A DNA stretch of 64,000 bases from Phyto melanocephala (GCA_941918925.1 OW799233.1:46213341-46277340), one strand, 5' to 3'. Positions 36,130-48,922 are shown, numbered from the stretch's first letter. The notes: generated by a model from the letters alone, not told the origin. A program made the numbers and translations.

Positions 36130-36960
36130 TTCGTGTTTTGTTTCATCGTCAAACATCTTCAGTTTGGTCTATAATTTAAACACGAATCGTCTTACAAACG
36201 AACAACGTGTGCAAATTATTGAATTTTATTATCAAAATGCGTGCTCTGTTAAGAAAGTTTATCGCGCGTTTCTTATCGAAAAATTGTGTTTAGCGACGAA
36301 ACTCATTTTTGGCTGAATAGGTACGTTAATAAGCAGAATTGTCGATTTTGGAGTGAAGATCACCCAGAAGCATTGCAAGAGCTACCAACGCATCCAGAAA
36401 AAGTCACAGTTTGGTGCGGTTTATGGGCTGGTGGCATCATTGAACCGTACTTCTTCAAAGATGATGCGAATCGTAACGTAACTGTGAATGGTGAGCGCTA
36501 CCGTGAGATGATATCCAACTTTTTTTTGCCCAAAATGCAAGAGCTTGACTTGCATAACATGTGGTTTCAATAACACGGTGCCACATGCCACAGACGACGC
36601 TTAACAATGGACTTATTGAGAGGCAAGTTCAGTGAACATTTTATTTCACGTCCGGTACCGATCAATTGGCTGCCTATATCGTGCGATTAAACGCCTTTAG
36701 ACTATTTTTTGTGGGGCTATGTTAAAGCTCATGTCTATACACACATGCCCGCTTCAATTGACGCATTGGAAGACAACGTTGAAGCATTTATTCATGAGAT
36801 ACCGGCCGAAATGTTGAAAAGAGTATGCCAAAATTGGACTAACCGGATGGACCATTTGAGGCGCAGTCACGGTCAACATTTGCTTCATGCAATCTTCAAA
36901 CATTAAATTATATGGACCGAACGAACTATCGATTCAAATAAAGATTTCATGCATTTTTAT
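36130..36960 (+). pseudogene. Mariner DD41D transposase, internally deleted copy
   Basis: An N-terminal piece (TNEQRVQIIEFYYQNACSVK then KVYRAFL) joins abruptly near 36275 to the catalytic domain, so the linker and part of the DNA-binding region are deleted. The catalytic part is nearly open: IVFSDETHFWLNRYVNKQNC (first Asp), VTVWCGLWAGGIIEPYFF, VTVNGERYREMIS. Then WFQ-stop-HGATCH follows, where the expected QD has become stop-H, so the second catalytic Asp is lost. CD-stop-TPLDYFLWGYV keeps the third Asp 42 positions later, the DD41D spacing. The usual end MDHLRRSHGQHLLHAIFKH is intact. Confidence 0.8.
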
Positions 36961-39198
36961 GAATTTTATGTGTTTTTTTTTTAACTTTCCTATAGCTCTT
37001 AAAAAATTACGCTTTATTACTGTGAGACTGTCATTTTTTTGTTTGTTTTAAATAAGATTTATAATTAAAATTTTAAATATATTTCTTTTAATTTTGAGAG
37101 CACATTTGAAGATTTCTAATAGGCGCCAAAAACAAATTTACTTAAGGCATAGTGTTCCGGTCCCTGGTTATAAGCTGTCATTTGTTTGTTAGAAAATAGT
37201 GAATTATAATGAAATATGCATTTGAGGGAAATAATAACGCAAAGAAAGAGGTTTATTTAATTAAGCGGAAGGGAAAAGATACTGGATTTCTTGGTCTTAC
37301 ACAACAGTGAAGACTTAAGGAGAAAAATTTTCGGTGAAATAAACATCTATAAAAATGTAAATTATTTGTTTAGGTTACACCGGTAGCTAACACCTGACTG
37401 ACATTAAATTTAAATAAATTCTTACTAAAACTAAACTAAATTTAGAAAATCTTGACGAAGTTCATGAATATTTAATCACTTTGCACTTAAACTATGCGAG
37501 TGTTGACATGCTTTTAACCGAAAATTACTTGCTGGCAGACAGATAAACAAAACCACTTCCCCGTTTAGCAGCAGCTTTAGTCTGTCAGGTGTTCGAAAAG
37601 GTTTGTTTGCTAAAAATTTATTCAAGTCAATTTAATTTACTTAACTACCTGTGTGGATAAATTTACATTTTTAAGTGATTTGTATTTGATTTTTCCCCCG
37701 TTCTTTTGGCGACAAGCAAGTGTCTTTTGGCAAGTTGTGTATGTGGAGGATTTTAAATGAGGTTTCGGCAGCTTATTGGGTAATAAAAACTAAATTAACA
37801 AAATTTGTAATTTCGATTAAAGCCTTTAATATCATAAGCAATAATGTAATGTTGTTCAACACACAGCAAAACCTTTTCCTTTCAAGTTTGTAGTATAAAA
37901 AAAAAATTAAATAAAATTCATATGACATCCCTTAAGATAAGGGGTCTTTGAAAAACCACAGCAGAAGACTAACACACATGCACATACATGTTTGCTTGTA
38001 CATAAAGGTGTGTGTGTGTGTGTGTAATGTACATCCTATTAGGCTTATGTTAATTAAAGTTTGTAAATGAGAGCAAGAGTTAATTGAGTTGTTGGTACAT
38101 ATGTGACGTTGTGTCAGAGTTTCGAATGAAAATAAATAAATTTTTAATCATTTTCTTCTTTGCTTCTTGTACCAATTATTTAGTTAAAATATTTATTGGC
38201 TGTCTGAGAGAGTATATGTAAACGTATCTGTCTGTGTAGGGTTTTTAGTGTAAATTTATTCTAAATCTGACTGACAGTAATAAAGCCATTTAATTAGTAA
38301 AATGCTTTTATCACTCTCTCCCCTTCGTTTCCTCTTATTTCACTGATTTGTATTAATAATAAATCTTAGAGCTCTGTTAGGCATACGATGCATGTAATGA
38401 CATGCGACCTGGTTAAGTTTGTAACACAAATTTTTGCACCAAAGTTGTTCGTTCTTCATACAAAAAAAAATTTAGATCGCTAAGATTAAAAATTAATTGA
38501 AAATTATTTCACAAATAATCTTGTTATGTTTTGAACACGCCCAACTCTTTGAGTTGTTAGTTTGCTGATTCACCACTTATAGCTACATTTCCCTCTTTAA
38601 TAATAAAAATTCTATATATTTAGTTTGACTTTCACAACTTTGATTCTCTCACCGTGAATAAAAATAAAATTACTTCCGGAATAAACTTTAACTTCCCTAA
38701 TCCTAAAGGAATCCTAATTTGAACCTCCTTAAAATAACATTAAAAAAAAAAAATTAACGAAAATTCTATCTGCTTTTAAAGTCACACCTATAATTATTAG
38801 TTCATCCAACTCAAAGCCATAATACTTTCCCAGTAAAGTAACTTTTGTTTAAGTTTAAATACATTTCCATAAACAACTGGTTAGATATACTCTTTGCCTG
38901 TTGCTCTAAGCAACTGTCATTGTCCCCATTCAAACAATTTAGCTAAATGATACCTTTTCGTCGCAACTTTTCTAAATTCTTCTCTGAGCATTTGTATGGG
39001 CATCACATAATAATGCTAATTTCTAATCAACATTATCATTATTAACAGCAACATAAAATACCTGCAAATGTTGCAGGTACAAAGTACAAACTATTATCGA
39101 AAATTTATTTACATAACGAACAATAACAACAAGTATTGTTCGAAACATAATAATTCTAGCAAAAAATGGCAACAATTATTACAATGACAACAACAAAA
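36961..39198 (-). other. Presumed intron of the minus-strand gene
   Basis: The splice donor at 39204-39199 makes the DNA to the left intronic. No acceptor with an adjacent coding exon could be recognised here. A (TG)n of about 18 bp lies at 38007-38024. The rest is AT-rich. Confidence 0.55.
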
Positions 39199-39204
39199 AC
39201 TTAC
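39199..39204 (-). other. Splice donor GTAAGT ending the large exon
   Basis: On the minus strand the exon ends ...TTGAGTCAG and continues GTAAGTTTTTG, a perfect CAG|GTAAGT donor that cuts exactly between codons (phase 0). Beyond it the frame reads into Cys/Leu-rich nonsense (SFCCCHCNNCCHF...) before a stop, as expected of an intron. Confidence 0.9.
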
Positions 39205-42200
39205 CTGACTCAATTTATCCTGACTATCGATGATGTCGATAAATAGACGCATTCTATCGTCAAGTATTTGAAAACCATTGCGTGGTTGCATCAGTAAATT
39301 TTGTACAGCCTCCCGTATGCTGCCCGGCGTAGTTGTACATGAATTACTATCCTCATTAATGCTACTATTGTTGTTGTGAAAACCGTTATTGTTGTTGTTC
39401 AACTGCTGTTGCTGTTGCATTTGTTTTAGTTGCTGTGAATGTTGTCGTAATGCTTCCGAACATTTTCGCAAGTAGTCATAGGAACCTTTTGATTTGTATT
39501 TGTCGGCCATTTGTTGGAAACTGTCCAAGATTTCATTGAAATCTGTCATGAGCGGTGCTGTGGAGGGAGTCGAAGAGGCGGAGGTATTGTTAGTATTAGC
39601 AGTGGAGTTGATTAGACTACAAATTGAGCTGTTACTGTTGGAAGTGGGAAAATTGTGTGAGCGTATGGTGGGAGAGGTGTCCAGGGGAGCAGAAGAGTTT
39701 GGTATGCGTAGTTCTGAAGAGATGGCCAAAGTTTTAAGGCTGCCTGAACTGTGTGAGTTGACCACTTTGCTGGGACTCAGAGCTTTTAGGTCCTCACTCA
39801 TTAGGCGAAGATTGTCGGAGATTTGATGGAAACTTTCCGAGGTGGTAAGCGAATGTTCCAATTTGTTGTTTGTTGGAGCTGCCGTAGAAGTTGTATTAGG
39901 GTTTGTTGTCACACTGCTGCTACCGTTGCTGATAATGGATTTTGGTCTTCTTCTCGATGGCGGCCCATTATTGCCTGGTGTGCCCGAGGTGACATCAGGC
40001 ATTTGTAAAGGTTTTGTTATAAACGAATCCAAAGTCTGGGAGTTGACAATTTTGGGTTTCTCATCACTTTCTGGTATTTTATTAGAACGTATAGCATCGA
40101 GAAAGAGTCTCAATTGGTCCGAGGGTGTAGGTGCCGTCAACTCTGGTTCCTTAACAGTTATTTGTGGTTTTACGGGGACCTGTTTCAGAGGTGAGCCTTT
40201 ACTTTCCGTTACTTCGGCTAAAGAATTTCTTTTTAGTGTAGCAGAGTTTATAACCTTCTGTGTTGCCACTGCTGTTTTGGGTTCCTTGATGGGCTTCAGT
40301 ACTTCTTCGGGTATATTCTGTTGATATTCCGATTTCATAGAGCTTCTAATATTGTCCAAGAACATTTTTAGTTGTGTCGAAGGCGACTGCGTTTCCGCCG
40401 TTTGATTGTTGAGAGAAGCCAAAGACTTGCTTACAATTTCCTGACTTATCATACTGGAAGAAAAATTACCGGTAGATTTAGACATTGGCATTTGTTGGCT
40501 ATTTGCGGACTGATCCAAATTGATTTGTAAGTTATTGATGATATTAGAACTACCTACTTGCTGCTGTTTGGCTAAATGTTGCTGGCGCTTTAACTCTGAC
40601 AATAATTTTGCCTGCTCGGAGTACTTGCGCACACTTTCGGTTATAGTTCTAAGCTGTTCCGAGTAGGCTCTTAATTGATTCTCCAAATAGGCTTGATCAG
40701 GTCCAGCACCACCAAAAGCATAAGACATTGGACGTTCGGGTTTATTCCAATTGCTAGTGTTACTTGGATGACTGTTTGATTTTAAGTCTTCCACACTAAA
40801 GCCGTTTTCTAGTTGATTCGCCTCAACAGGGCGACCATGAAATGTTAACGAGTGTCTCAACGTGCCAGTGGAAGAGGGAATTTCAACTGCAGAATTTACC
40901 GCATGCTGTCTGATATTATCTATGCTAGTGCTTTTCTTGCCCTGAAATTTATTTGTATCCATAGGCTGGGGACTGGCAACATTACGTTTTGCTTGGGTAC
41001 CCGGGGCAAATCTTCTTATGGGTATGGGTGGTGGCTGATAAGGTGAAACCGGTGTTTGGCCTTTGTTATTAGCCGGCAAATTACTGAAACGATCTAGACT
41101 TCTAGGTCTTTGAGCATTATTTAAATTATTTGGCACCGGCGTAGCTAGATTTTGGTTTATTCCTGTATTAGAGACATGACTTAGATTTGTACTTAAAGGC
41201 CGCGGGGTACTATGTGACCTCCTAGGTACTAAGGGACCATTTGAAGCAGTGGCTGCCGGTTGTGGGTTTTGTTTAGGCAGATTTCGATGCAAGGGTACTG
41301 GTGGACAGTAAGGAGAGGAGTTTGAAATATTATTGCTTGATTTTATTCCCTTCGCCGGCACGTTGCTTGGGTTGGCCACCTGGGTAGGGCTTTGTCTATA
41401 TTGCTGCAATAGAGCAGCATATATAGCTTCCTTGTCCCTAGAACCCAAATTACTAGAAGTCGTTGTTTCATTTAATTTCGTTGTACCTGTATGTGCGGCA
41501 GCCGATGAAGATGAACAGGGTGTAGAATTTACAATTGATACTGCATGTCTCAGTTGCTGTTGTTGGCGGGTTAATTGCAATAACCTTTGCTGCTGTTGCA
41601 GTGTCAATTGTTGTTGACGCAATTGTTGCTGTTGCAATTGTAATTGTTGCTGTTGTTGCTGCAGTTGGTTCGAAGAATAATCCACAAAACCCGACGAACA
41701 CGAAGAGGATGTCGATGAGGAGGGAGATGTAAGCTGTTGTATGATTGTTTCCTTTGTTGGCACATTAACACTTTCTGGTGCCTGAACAATAGCTCCAGAG
41801 CCCAAAACGGTAGAAGCATAACCAGTATTTGTCACAATTCCAGTCGGCTGTTTATTTAAGCGATAACGTTGTGGTTCGGCATATTCGGGTATTTCTTGTT
41901 GTTGTTGTTGTGGCGATTGAAAAATAAAGGCCGTTGGTGTTTTAACACTTTCTGTAGGCGAAGGACTATTGAGAAAAGGATTGTTGCCTTTTAAGGCTAT
42001 AGGAGCCGCAGTAGTTGCACTAGTAGTCACAGCTGTAGTCAATGGTGGGGGCGATGGTTGTAACATACTTAAGGCCGAGTTACTGGTAACTGTTACCGCT
42101 GATTCGTTGATATGCAGATCCAATTCATCGTCTACCATAAAACTTAATGAACAACTACCATTTGGTGTTGTTGTTGTTGTATCCTTGCCTGCTGCCGCTG

Positions 42201-42558
42201 AGGAGGATAACAAGGGGTTTGAGGCCATCACATGAAATGGTTTGGCATATGTTGCTTCAATTGAGCTTAATTTATTTGTATTTCCTAAAGCTGTATTATT
42301 GGCGGGTTTATGTTGTTGCTGCTGTAGCTGAGTTACCATAGAAGCTGTATCTCTTTGTTGAATAGTTGCTGTTGTGGCAAGGCCACCATTAAGAGTAGCA
42401 GCTGGAAAACCACTGATGCGAAATCCATTCATTTTGCTATTACCGTTTAAATGTAATGCAGTCCTTGTAGTTGTTGTTTCTACGGCTGCTTTATGTTCTT
42501 GTGTTGTTGAATACTTTTGACTATTTTTACTATTTGTTAAACAACTTTTTGTTGTCAT
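39205..42558 (-). CDS. Large first coding exon, Q/S/T-rich protein; possible SARM1 (Ect4) N-terminus
   Basis: It encodes 1118 residues, starting at ATG 42558-42556 (MTTKSCLTNSKN). An in-frame TAA 30 bases upstream (42588-42586) and the lack of an AG acceptor between support this start. The protein is low-complexity and probably cytoplasmic, with no signal peptide or membrane segment. In order: a variable S/T/Q-rich part (1-290), a poly-Q block broken by L and R (about 297-340), proline motifs CPPVPLHRNLP and PPPIPIRRFAP (about 417-525), and a coiled-coil-like stretch YLENQLRAYSEQLRTITESV (621-668). Two amphipathic helices follow, QLKMFLDNIRSS (729-740) and DQLRLFLDAIRSN (814-826). Then come RRRPKSIIS, a second helical stretch NEILDSFQQMADKYKSKGSY (1006-1055) and a closing helix MRLFIDIIDSQDKLSQ running into the splice site. 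No catalytic domain is present in this exon. A long disordered N-terminus ahead of helical repeats and a giant intron would fit fly Ect4/SARM1. Other large scaffold proteins remain possible, and I do not recognise the gene firmly. Confidence 0.88.
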
Positions 42559-42560
42559 TT

Positions 42561-42572
42561 TCACATAATCAT
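42561..42572 (-). promoter_or_regulatory. Minimal uORF (Met-Ile-Met-stop) just before the start codon
   Basis: Minus strand ATG ATT ATG TGA ends two bases before the main ATG (the sequence reads ATGTGAAAATG). The main start has A at -3, a good context. A uORF this close could reduce or couple initiation. That is inference. Confidence 0.6.
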
Positions 42573-43471
42573 GAAAACGGAAACGTTATACAAATAAGTG
42601 CCCCACACATACACAACGTGTGGCAACAGCTTTAATATTAACTGATAACATTTATATATACATTTTTTTAAGTCCTGTTTAAAAAGAGACGAAAAAAATA
42701 AGCAAATTTGCTAACCGCACACATACACATTCATTTAAATCGCGTTGCACAACAGCTAAGTTTAACAATTTTTCCATCAATTGCTTGATTATCACTATCA
42801 CTTGTCGTTGGTTGCAACTTGCAAGCAGAAGTAGTTAAGTTTTCCCGCACACGTCTACTCACACTCATACACTTTTAAATTATATTTGTACATGTTCAAT
42901 TGTTGTTGTATACAGTACATGGATTCGTTGACTACTTATGTGTTGTATGCGAATTGCTTTAAACACAATTTCAATCGCAGTCACTGATTGGCATTTTACG
43001 CACATTCACTTGCATTTATATGCACGTTGTTAAATCAGCGGCTACTAAACTATTTTTTAAGCAAAAAACTATTTTCTCTTAATAGGAAATTAAAATTTGG
43101 ATGTCTCGCATCTAGGTGCCCTATTGGGAAGCACTGATTTAAACTAAGTGTAAAAAAGTGTTGTTACTTTAAAAAAAACTCTTATTTCTATATGTATATG
43201 AATTCTGTAATTGCAGCAAATTTATTTGTGGCAGTGATTTTTAAAATTTTTCATTTGAATTAAACAATTTTTTAAAGCAGTCGCAGTTCTTCAGTGTTTA
43301 TACAGATGTGTTTTTGATAATTTGAGTAAAATTTAAATATCATTTAGTTTTGTAACTTTTTAATAAAACTACTATATTGTGACTTAAAAATGTTGTGGTT
43401 CGAAGGACCATTAATACAAGAAGAAAATTGTTTTTGTTTAATTCAGTACTCTACCTTTATATTAAAAAGTA
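42573..43471 (-). other. 5' UTR/upstream region of the large gene, no proven promoter
   Basis: Non-coding. A TATATATAAA word (42660-42651, minus) and TCAGT (42645-42641) occur, but they are too close together for a standard TATA-Inr pair. The 5' end of the transcript cannot be set from sequence. Confidence 0.4.
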
Positions 43472-44625
43472 TAGGGTGGTCCAACCATAATACATGATGA
43501 TAATTGTGAGTCACACGTAGCTTTTGCAAAACTTCATGTGACATTTCTTTGTTTCAGTGTTGAACAAATTTGACCATAAAGAGGTACACAATTAAGCAGC
43601 ACATTAAGATGGCTGGAGCCTTTTACGAAATTAGGAATTCAAATCAATTTGCACGTTGTGCATTTCGGGATTTTTTTAGCCAGCATAATTGACCGAATAT
43701 GACCAAAAACGGGAGAACTTTGCAAATTGCGCAAATTTTAGCAAAACGTGTCGGTAGGAAACGCGAAAACAACTATGCATGCTCGTCCAGTTCTTTTAGC
43801 AGAAAACATTATTCGCGATAGTGTGACAGAAGAGCCGACAACATCGACTTGTCATCGTGCATCACGAGCATCACTGAATCTTGTGTAAGAATCTGAATTT
43901 ACACAATTCACAATTTGACTCAAGAGCTAAAGCCTACTGACCATTTCAAGCATCGTCACTACGCCGAATGGTTAGTTGAATAGATTCAAGTGAACTTACA
44001 AAAAAGATCTTCAGCGATGAGACACACTTTCACCTCAGTGGACTCATTAACAAGCATAATTTGGCAAATGAGAATCAACGAGTAATTGTTAGAGTCGATG
44101 CATGTACAAAGAGTGACTGTCAGGAGCGGCTTGTGAGCTGGCAGCGTCATCACGCCTAACTTCTACGAAAATAATGTCGGCCAAGCAGTTACTGTAAATG
44201 GAGGAGGTGACGAAGAACTTCTTATAACCGGAAATTGAGGATATGAACCTGGACAATAGTGATTCTAAAGAAACAATGGCCGCTTTGCGCAAGAAATTAA
44301 ATGGCCGTGCTATCTAACGTCGTGGCGATGTGATTTGACACTATTACTTTTTTCTTTGGGGACATTTAAAAGAAAAAGAATATGTCAAAAAGCCAAGAAC
44401 AATTCAAGAGCTAAAGCGTGAAATCATTTGGCACTTTAACGACATTGAACTTGAATTATGTCTTAGTGTCATTGAAAATGTGGACCATCGGAAAGAAGTA
44501 TGCCACTGAAGCCATGGCGAGCATTGAACCGACATTTTGTTTCAAAAATAATCCTTTTATAATAATGAAAAATCATAAAATGTTCTGAAAATTAATATCG
44601 TGCGTTTTGGTTTGACCACTCTGTA
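43472..44625 (+). mobile_element. Mariner-like element, nearly full length but dead
   Basis: Terminal inverted repeats are recognisable: the left end TAGGGTGGTCCAACCATAAT and the right end, reverse-complemented, TACAGAGTGGTCAAACCAAA. They enclose about 1.15 kb, the normal mariner size. Inside, broken frames give MAGAFYEIRNSNQFARCAFR, LTQELKPTDHFKHRHYAEWL, HVQRVTVRSGL, VITPNFYENNVGQAVTVNGG, MAALRKKLNGRAI and FFLWGHLKEKEYVKKPRTIQ. The stretch carrying the second catalytic Asp (W-F-Q-Q-D-G-A) is deleted, and stops interrupt the frame many times. It belongs to the same transposase family as the DD41D copies but has its own pattern of damage. Confidence 0.75.
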
Positions 44626-46541
44626 TCAAAAAATGTTAAGGATTTTTTTTTTAACTTAAAATGATTTGCTACTTGAATATTAATTTTCTTTGATTCGTAG
44701 GACCATTTAGATTTGTAACATCTATTACGCTTTATAATAGCAAGAACAACAATAACTTTACATCCTTAAATTAAAACTCTACTTACTTTTACAATGACAA
44801 TAATTCATTAAGGCAGACACACTAATAAATAATTTAAAAATCGAAAAATTAGTAATGGACGTTACGTTAACGTGAAGATATAAAAAGGAAAATATGGAAA
44901 ATTTTTTCCTTTAATTTTTAAAAAATCTGTCAAAGTAATCGTATGACATAAATGTGATAGATTTGTTCATACCCTGAACAATCGTATCTTCCATTTGCAT
45001 CGACTATGTCTATAAATTACTTTTACATTTTCACAAATCGAAATCAATGCAGACAGAAGAAAGACATTGTTTGTGTTGTAATAGGAATTTTCAAAAATCA
45101 TCAATATTCTTAAAAATGACAAATTGTAATAAATATTTAAAATAATAAATATTTAAATTTAAAAAAAAAATATTTTTTAATGGAACTAAAATATTTGAAA
45201 AATTTAAATTTAAGGATAAATTTATAAATAATTATTTTAAATTATAAAAACACACAGTCATGTTTTTCATTCCGAGATACATATGTTTTTGGTATAATTA
45301 TACAAAAAGTAAAAGCCTTAAGATAAATGACTTTAAGGCTGAAGGGGTTTCAAATGATATTAAAAAAAGGTGTTTATCCTTGAGCAAATCTTTAAGTGAG
45401 AAAGATATTTTACGTTGGTGGTGTTGTAACAACTGAGATTTCCCTAGAAACTTAAACATGACCTCAGTTAAATAGACTAAAGAAGTTATTATTAAGGTTG
45501 CTAAATGACAAACAAATTCAACAGCAAGTTATGGAATAATGTGTTTTAAGGTGTAAAGAACATTTAAGATATAAATATACAGAGAAAAAGTTAAAATTTT
45601 TAATTCGAAAGGCTACAAAACTGAATGTTTAATATTTAGAATAACAAAAAATTTGTTTCTCTTATAGAAAATTATTAAAAATATTTTCTTTTCATTTAAA
45701 GAATTCACACGGCTCTAATTTACTAATAGAAAAGAGTGCATTTATAAATACACGGCCTTGTTCATTACAAAAAGTTAGCCACAGTTTATACACTACGTAC
45801 AAAGAGCTGCTAACTAGAATAAGAAACTTTTATCCGTTTGCCAACTTTTCATAAATCAACTCTGAAATTGCAAGATACTCCTGAAAAATGCAACCATTTT
45901 TTGTATATCGTCCCTGATTTTGACATTTTTTGTTGTTCCATCCAAACTAACAATTTTTAAAATTGAAAAATGAATTAAAATAACAAACGAACAATATTTT
46001 TTATAAAAATGGAAAAGCCAGGCAAACGGTCTGTAATTTGGCTACAGGATGAATAGGTATTTAAAAAAATATTGATAATGTAAAACAACAACACAGAACA
46101 GCTGTTTTTCACAAGTTCACGGCTCGTTAACAAGAGTTTAGCAAATCGTTAGCCAGAGTTTGGCATGAGTGTTATGAATAAACTTTATGCTTATTTTTTT
46201 GTCAACTTTTTGTTTTGAATCAGGCCGACAGTTTCCTAAGTCTTTGGTATCACGCAAAAAGGTCTTAAGTCAAAAAAATGCATTTGCAGTTTTTGATCGG
46301 ATTTTACTCAATATTGCCTCTCTCTACTTGTTTTAAGTCTAGCACAACTGCTTTTAATCGTAATCATTTCCTCTTTAGGAATGTTTAATATTAAATAAAA
46401 ACTGCAGTTTCCTATTAAAAAAAAAAAACATCCTTTTAAATTTGATTTTTTTATATTCAAGATCCTAAACCAATGCTATCTTGTTTTGACGGTAACCGTC
46501 TACTGAAAATATTGAATTAAAGTGTATTCGTAGTTCTAGAG
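44626..46541. other. Non-coding; weak paired words around 45.75 and 46.17 kb
   Basis: AT-rich. GTTAGCCACAGTTT near 45774 and GTTAGCCAGAGTTT near 46149 are direct near-repeats with weakly inverted flanks. No element could be delimited. The last 8 bp (46534-46541, TTCTAGAG) are the left target duplication of the next element. Confidence 0.4.
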
Positions 46542-46799
46542 CAGGGATAGACAAACATCTCAATACATTTCGCGATTGTATATTTGAATTGCACTCTTTT
46601 ACTCTGACAATGTACTGACAAAAAAAAAAATAATATACATTTTACATAGCAATTTGAAAACTAAGCGTCAGCACAACTGCTTTGCTTAAAAGCTAATGCG
46701 AGACAAAATTTTTTAATTATTTTTAGTTTAAACATGTGAGGTGTACATGTGAGCTTAGAAGAGAAAAATAGCTCGTGAGACCAGATTTGCCTATTGCTG
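46542..46799. mobile_element. Small hAT-like MITE with 8-bp target duplication
   Basis: The left end CAGGGATAGACAAACATCTC and the right end, reverse-complemented (CAGCAATAGGCAAATCTGGT), form short imperfect TIRs of the hAT type (CAG...). They are flanked by perfect 8-bp direct repeats TTCTAGAG at 46534-46541 and 46800-46807. It is 258 bp long with no coding capacity. The duplication is not simple sequence, which makes this a firmer hAT call than 12030-12894. Confidence 0.8.
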
Positions 46800-46807
46800 T
46801 TCTAGAG

Positions 46808-48922
46808 ACATAAAAGGTTACGCTTGAATAATTCCTAATTGATTTATCTCCATTTGCGGTCTACACTCTTCTTCAGTCTCATTGGCAAGACGCTTAATTT
46901 TGTTGGTTAGCGTAGCGCCTATGACAGGCGTTATTTGCATTTTAATTTTTTTTGGTTTAGGTTCAATTTTATATTAAAAACCTAACATTTCCAATATTAT
47001 TGCGAATAAAACGAGACGATGGCAAATCAGTTCTTACCTACTTGATTAATTTCGAATTTCGTATCACAACATTATCCTGGTTATTACGAATTCAACAACC
47101 AAAAGAAAAGAAAAAGCGTTATCTGACAAGCTGTTGTTAAGTAATGTTTTTGTAACTTTTAAATCGAATTCCTATAGCATTCTCTAATACTTCTTCACAA
47201 ATGTGGCACAGAACTAACAGTAGGCGTGGCGTTTTCAATATAGTGCTAACAAATGTGATAAATAAACGTCCCCTCTCCTCAACATACAACAAAATCATTA
47301 TGTTCTATATATTCTGTAACAATTATGAAGACTCTCTTTAGTTTTAATTGGATAATACACGCTACTAATGAAGAGGATAGATTGTCGGGGCGTGGCATCT
47401 TCTATAATGACACATCTGTATAACTTAAAAAGTTATAGCCTTGAAATGAAGTGTGACTTGCTGTGACATCAGAATAATTTAACTGGGCAACATTCGTTAG
47501 AATCAGAGCAGGGGCGTGGTGCAGCCTATACAGGTCGTCGCACATAAGTTTTCAGTTAGGGTGGCCAGATATTTGGAATTTGTCGTGGCCATGTTATTTT
47601 GGACCCAGATTTGTATGAAAGAGAAAAAAAACTTTTCCTTACTATCCTGCTTAAAAGATGCATGTTTTTTACATGATGAGTGCCAACTTAAAAACTTTCA
47701 ATCTTGTTTTAACAGATTTCACGCCTAAACCATACAACTTGCTTGTATGTTTTCCAAATTGAAAATTTTTTTAAATTTTTATTTGTATGTTTTGTGTAGA
47801 AATTACTCTAGTATAAGAGACTCGACCTTAAGGAAGAAGAATGTTGTAAGACATTATTTCTTGCCATCGCTGTTGCAGTTACTTTTGTTGTTTTGGCCAT
47901 CTGACAAACACAAACGTCTAAAAATGATGATGATGTTCATGATGACAACAAGAAAAACAAACCCTACAGATGTAAAGACAAAACATAAGAAATTTTTTTC
48001 ATTCTCATGAAGAATTTAAAGAAGTTAGATGTTGCATTTTGTATAGAGCAGGTAAGACATCTGTCTGTTGTCTAAACAACAAAACTCACAGCATAGTTTT
48101 ATAAATCATTGCATACCAGCAAGCACATAAAACAACAATAAAAACCAATGCATATTTGAAGGATGTTAAGGAAACAGTATGAATTAAAAAAGAAAAACAA
48201 AAATTAAAAATATTTTTTAACCTAAATCTGCCATGTAGCCAGTAATTTTGTCAGTCAGTCAAGCTTTTCAGCAGTTCAAAATGTTTTGCATACTTTTAAA
48301 AGTGTGCTGGGTGTATGAAAAAAATGCTTTTTCAGTACGAGTAAGATTTTTTTGCTGTGAATTGTTTTTTGTAAGGTTTAGATTTTAGTGGTAATAAATG
48401 CAGCCTGTATTCACTTAATTTGCCATAAGCATGATGACGATGATTGTTGTGTGTGATGACGTTGTTGATATTTTAACAACATCCTTATGACAGGCACACG
48501 TGTTAATTATCGTTCAACCACCATAGAAAAAAGAAGTTGTAAAAAACTCTGTATGTTAGTTTTTTTTTATTTTTAGAAAAGGAAGTAATAAGTGAAGTTG
48601 AAAATAAGTAGTTTATGGATAAAAAAAAAATTATCAAAAACATACATTCATAGAGAAAAACTCTAGTTGTCTAGTTTAAGTAATTGGCTTGAAATGATTT
48701 AAAGAACTTTTTTTTTGTGGAAGTAGAAATTTAAAAGGTTTTAATGTTATTGGCGACTAATTAAGGCGTGTACATCAAACATTGTCGTAAAAACGGTTCA
48801 TCGTACTTTTTTGAGTATCAAGTATTTTTGCTAGGAAATTTCCAAAAAAAAAATAATATTTTCCGAATATTAGGTTCATAGTTTTTTTCGAGGTTTCAAA
48901 AGTATTTGAAAATGTTCATATT
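46808..48922. other. Non-coding, nothing firmly recognised
   Basis: AT-rich. GGGGCGTGGC-type words occur at about 47224, 47388 and 47511. Frames at 47516-47728 and 47747-48010 (+) have no known motif. Confidence 0.4.

Noticed and set aside
39109..39204. C-terminal residues read past 39205 (Cys/Leu-rich)
   Set aside because: They lie beyond a perfect CAG|GTAAGT donor and look like intron read-through.
39494..42341. Plus-strand frames opposite the large exon
   Set aside because: They are antisense shadows of the CAA/CAG-rich exon (Val/Leu/Cys runs) with no independent motif.
42559..42564. Start of the large minus-strand frame at GTG (42564)
   Set aside because: The codon is GTG and the host is a eukaryote. 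The first in-frame ATG is 42558-42556, with a good context and an in-frame stop upstream.
42641..42660. TATA box plus TCAGT initiator for the large gene
   Set aside because: The spacing between them is about 13-17 bp, too short for a standard TATA-Inr promoter.
45757..46190. Possible MITE between GTTCATTACA and TTATGAATAAAC
   Set aside because: The inverted match is under 10 bp and no target duplication is visible; the internal GTTAGCCA words are direct, not inverted.
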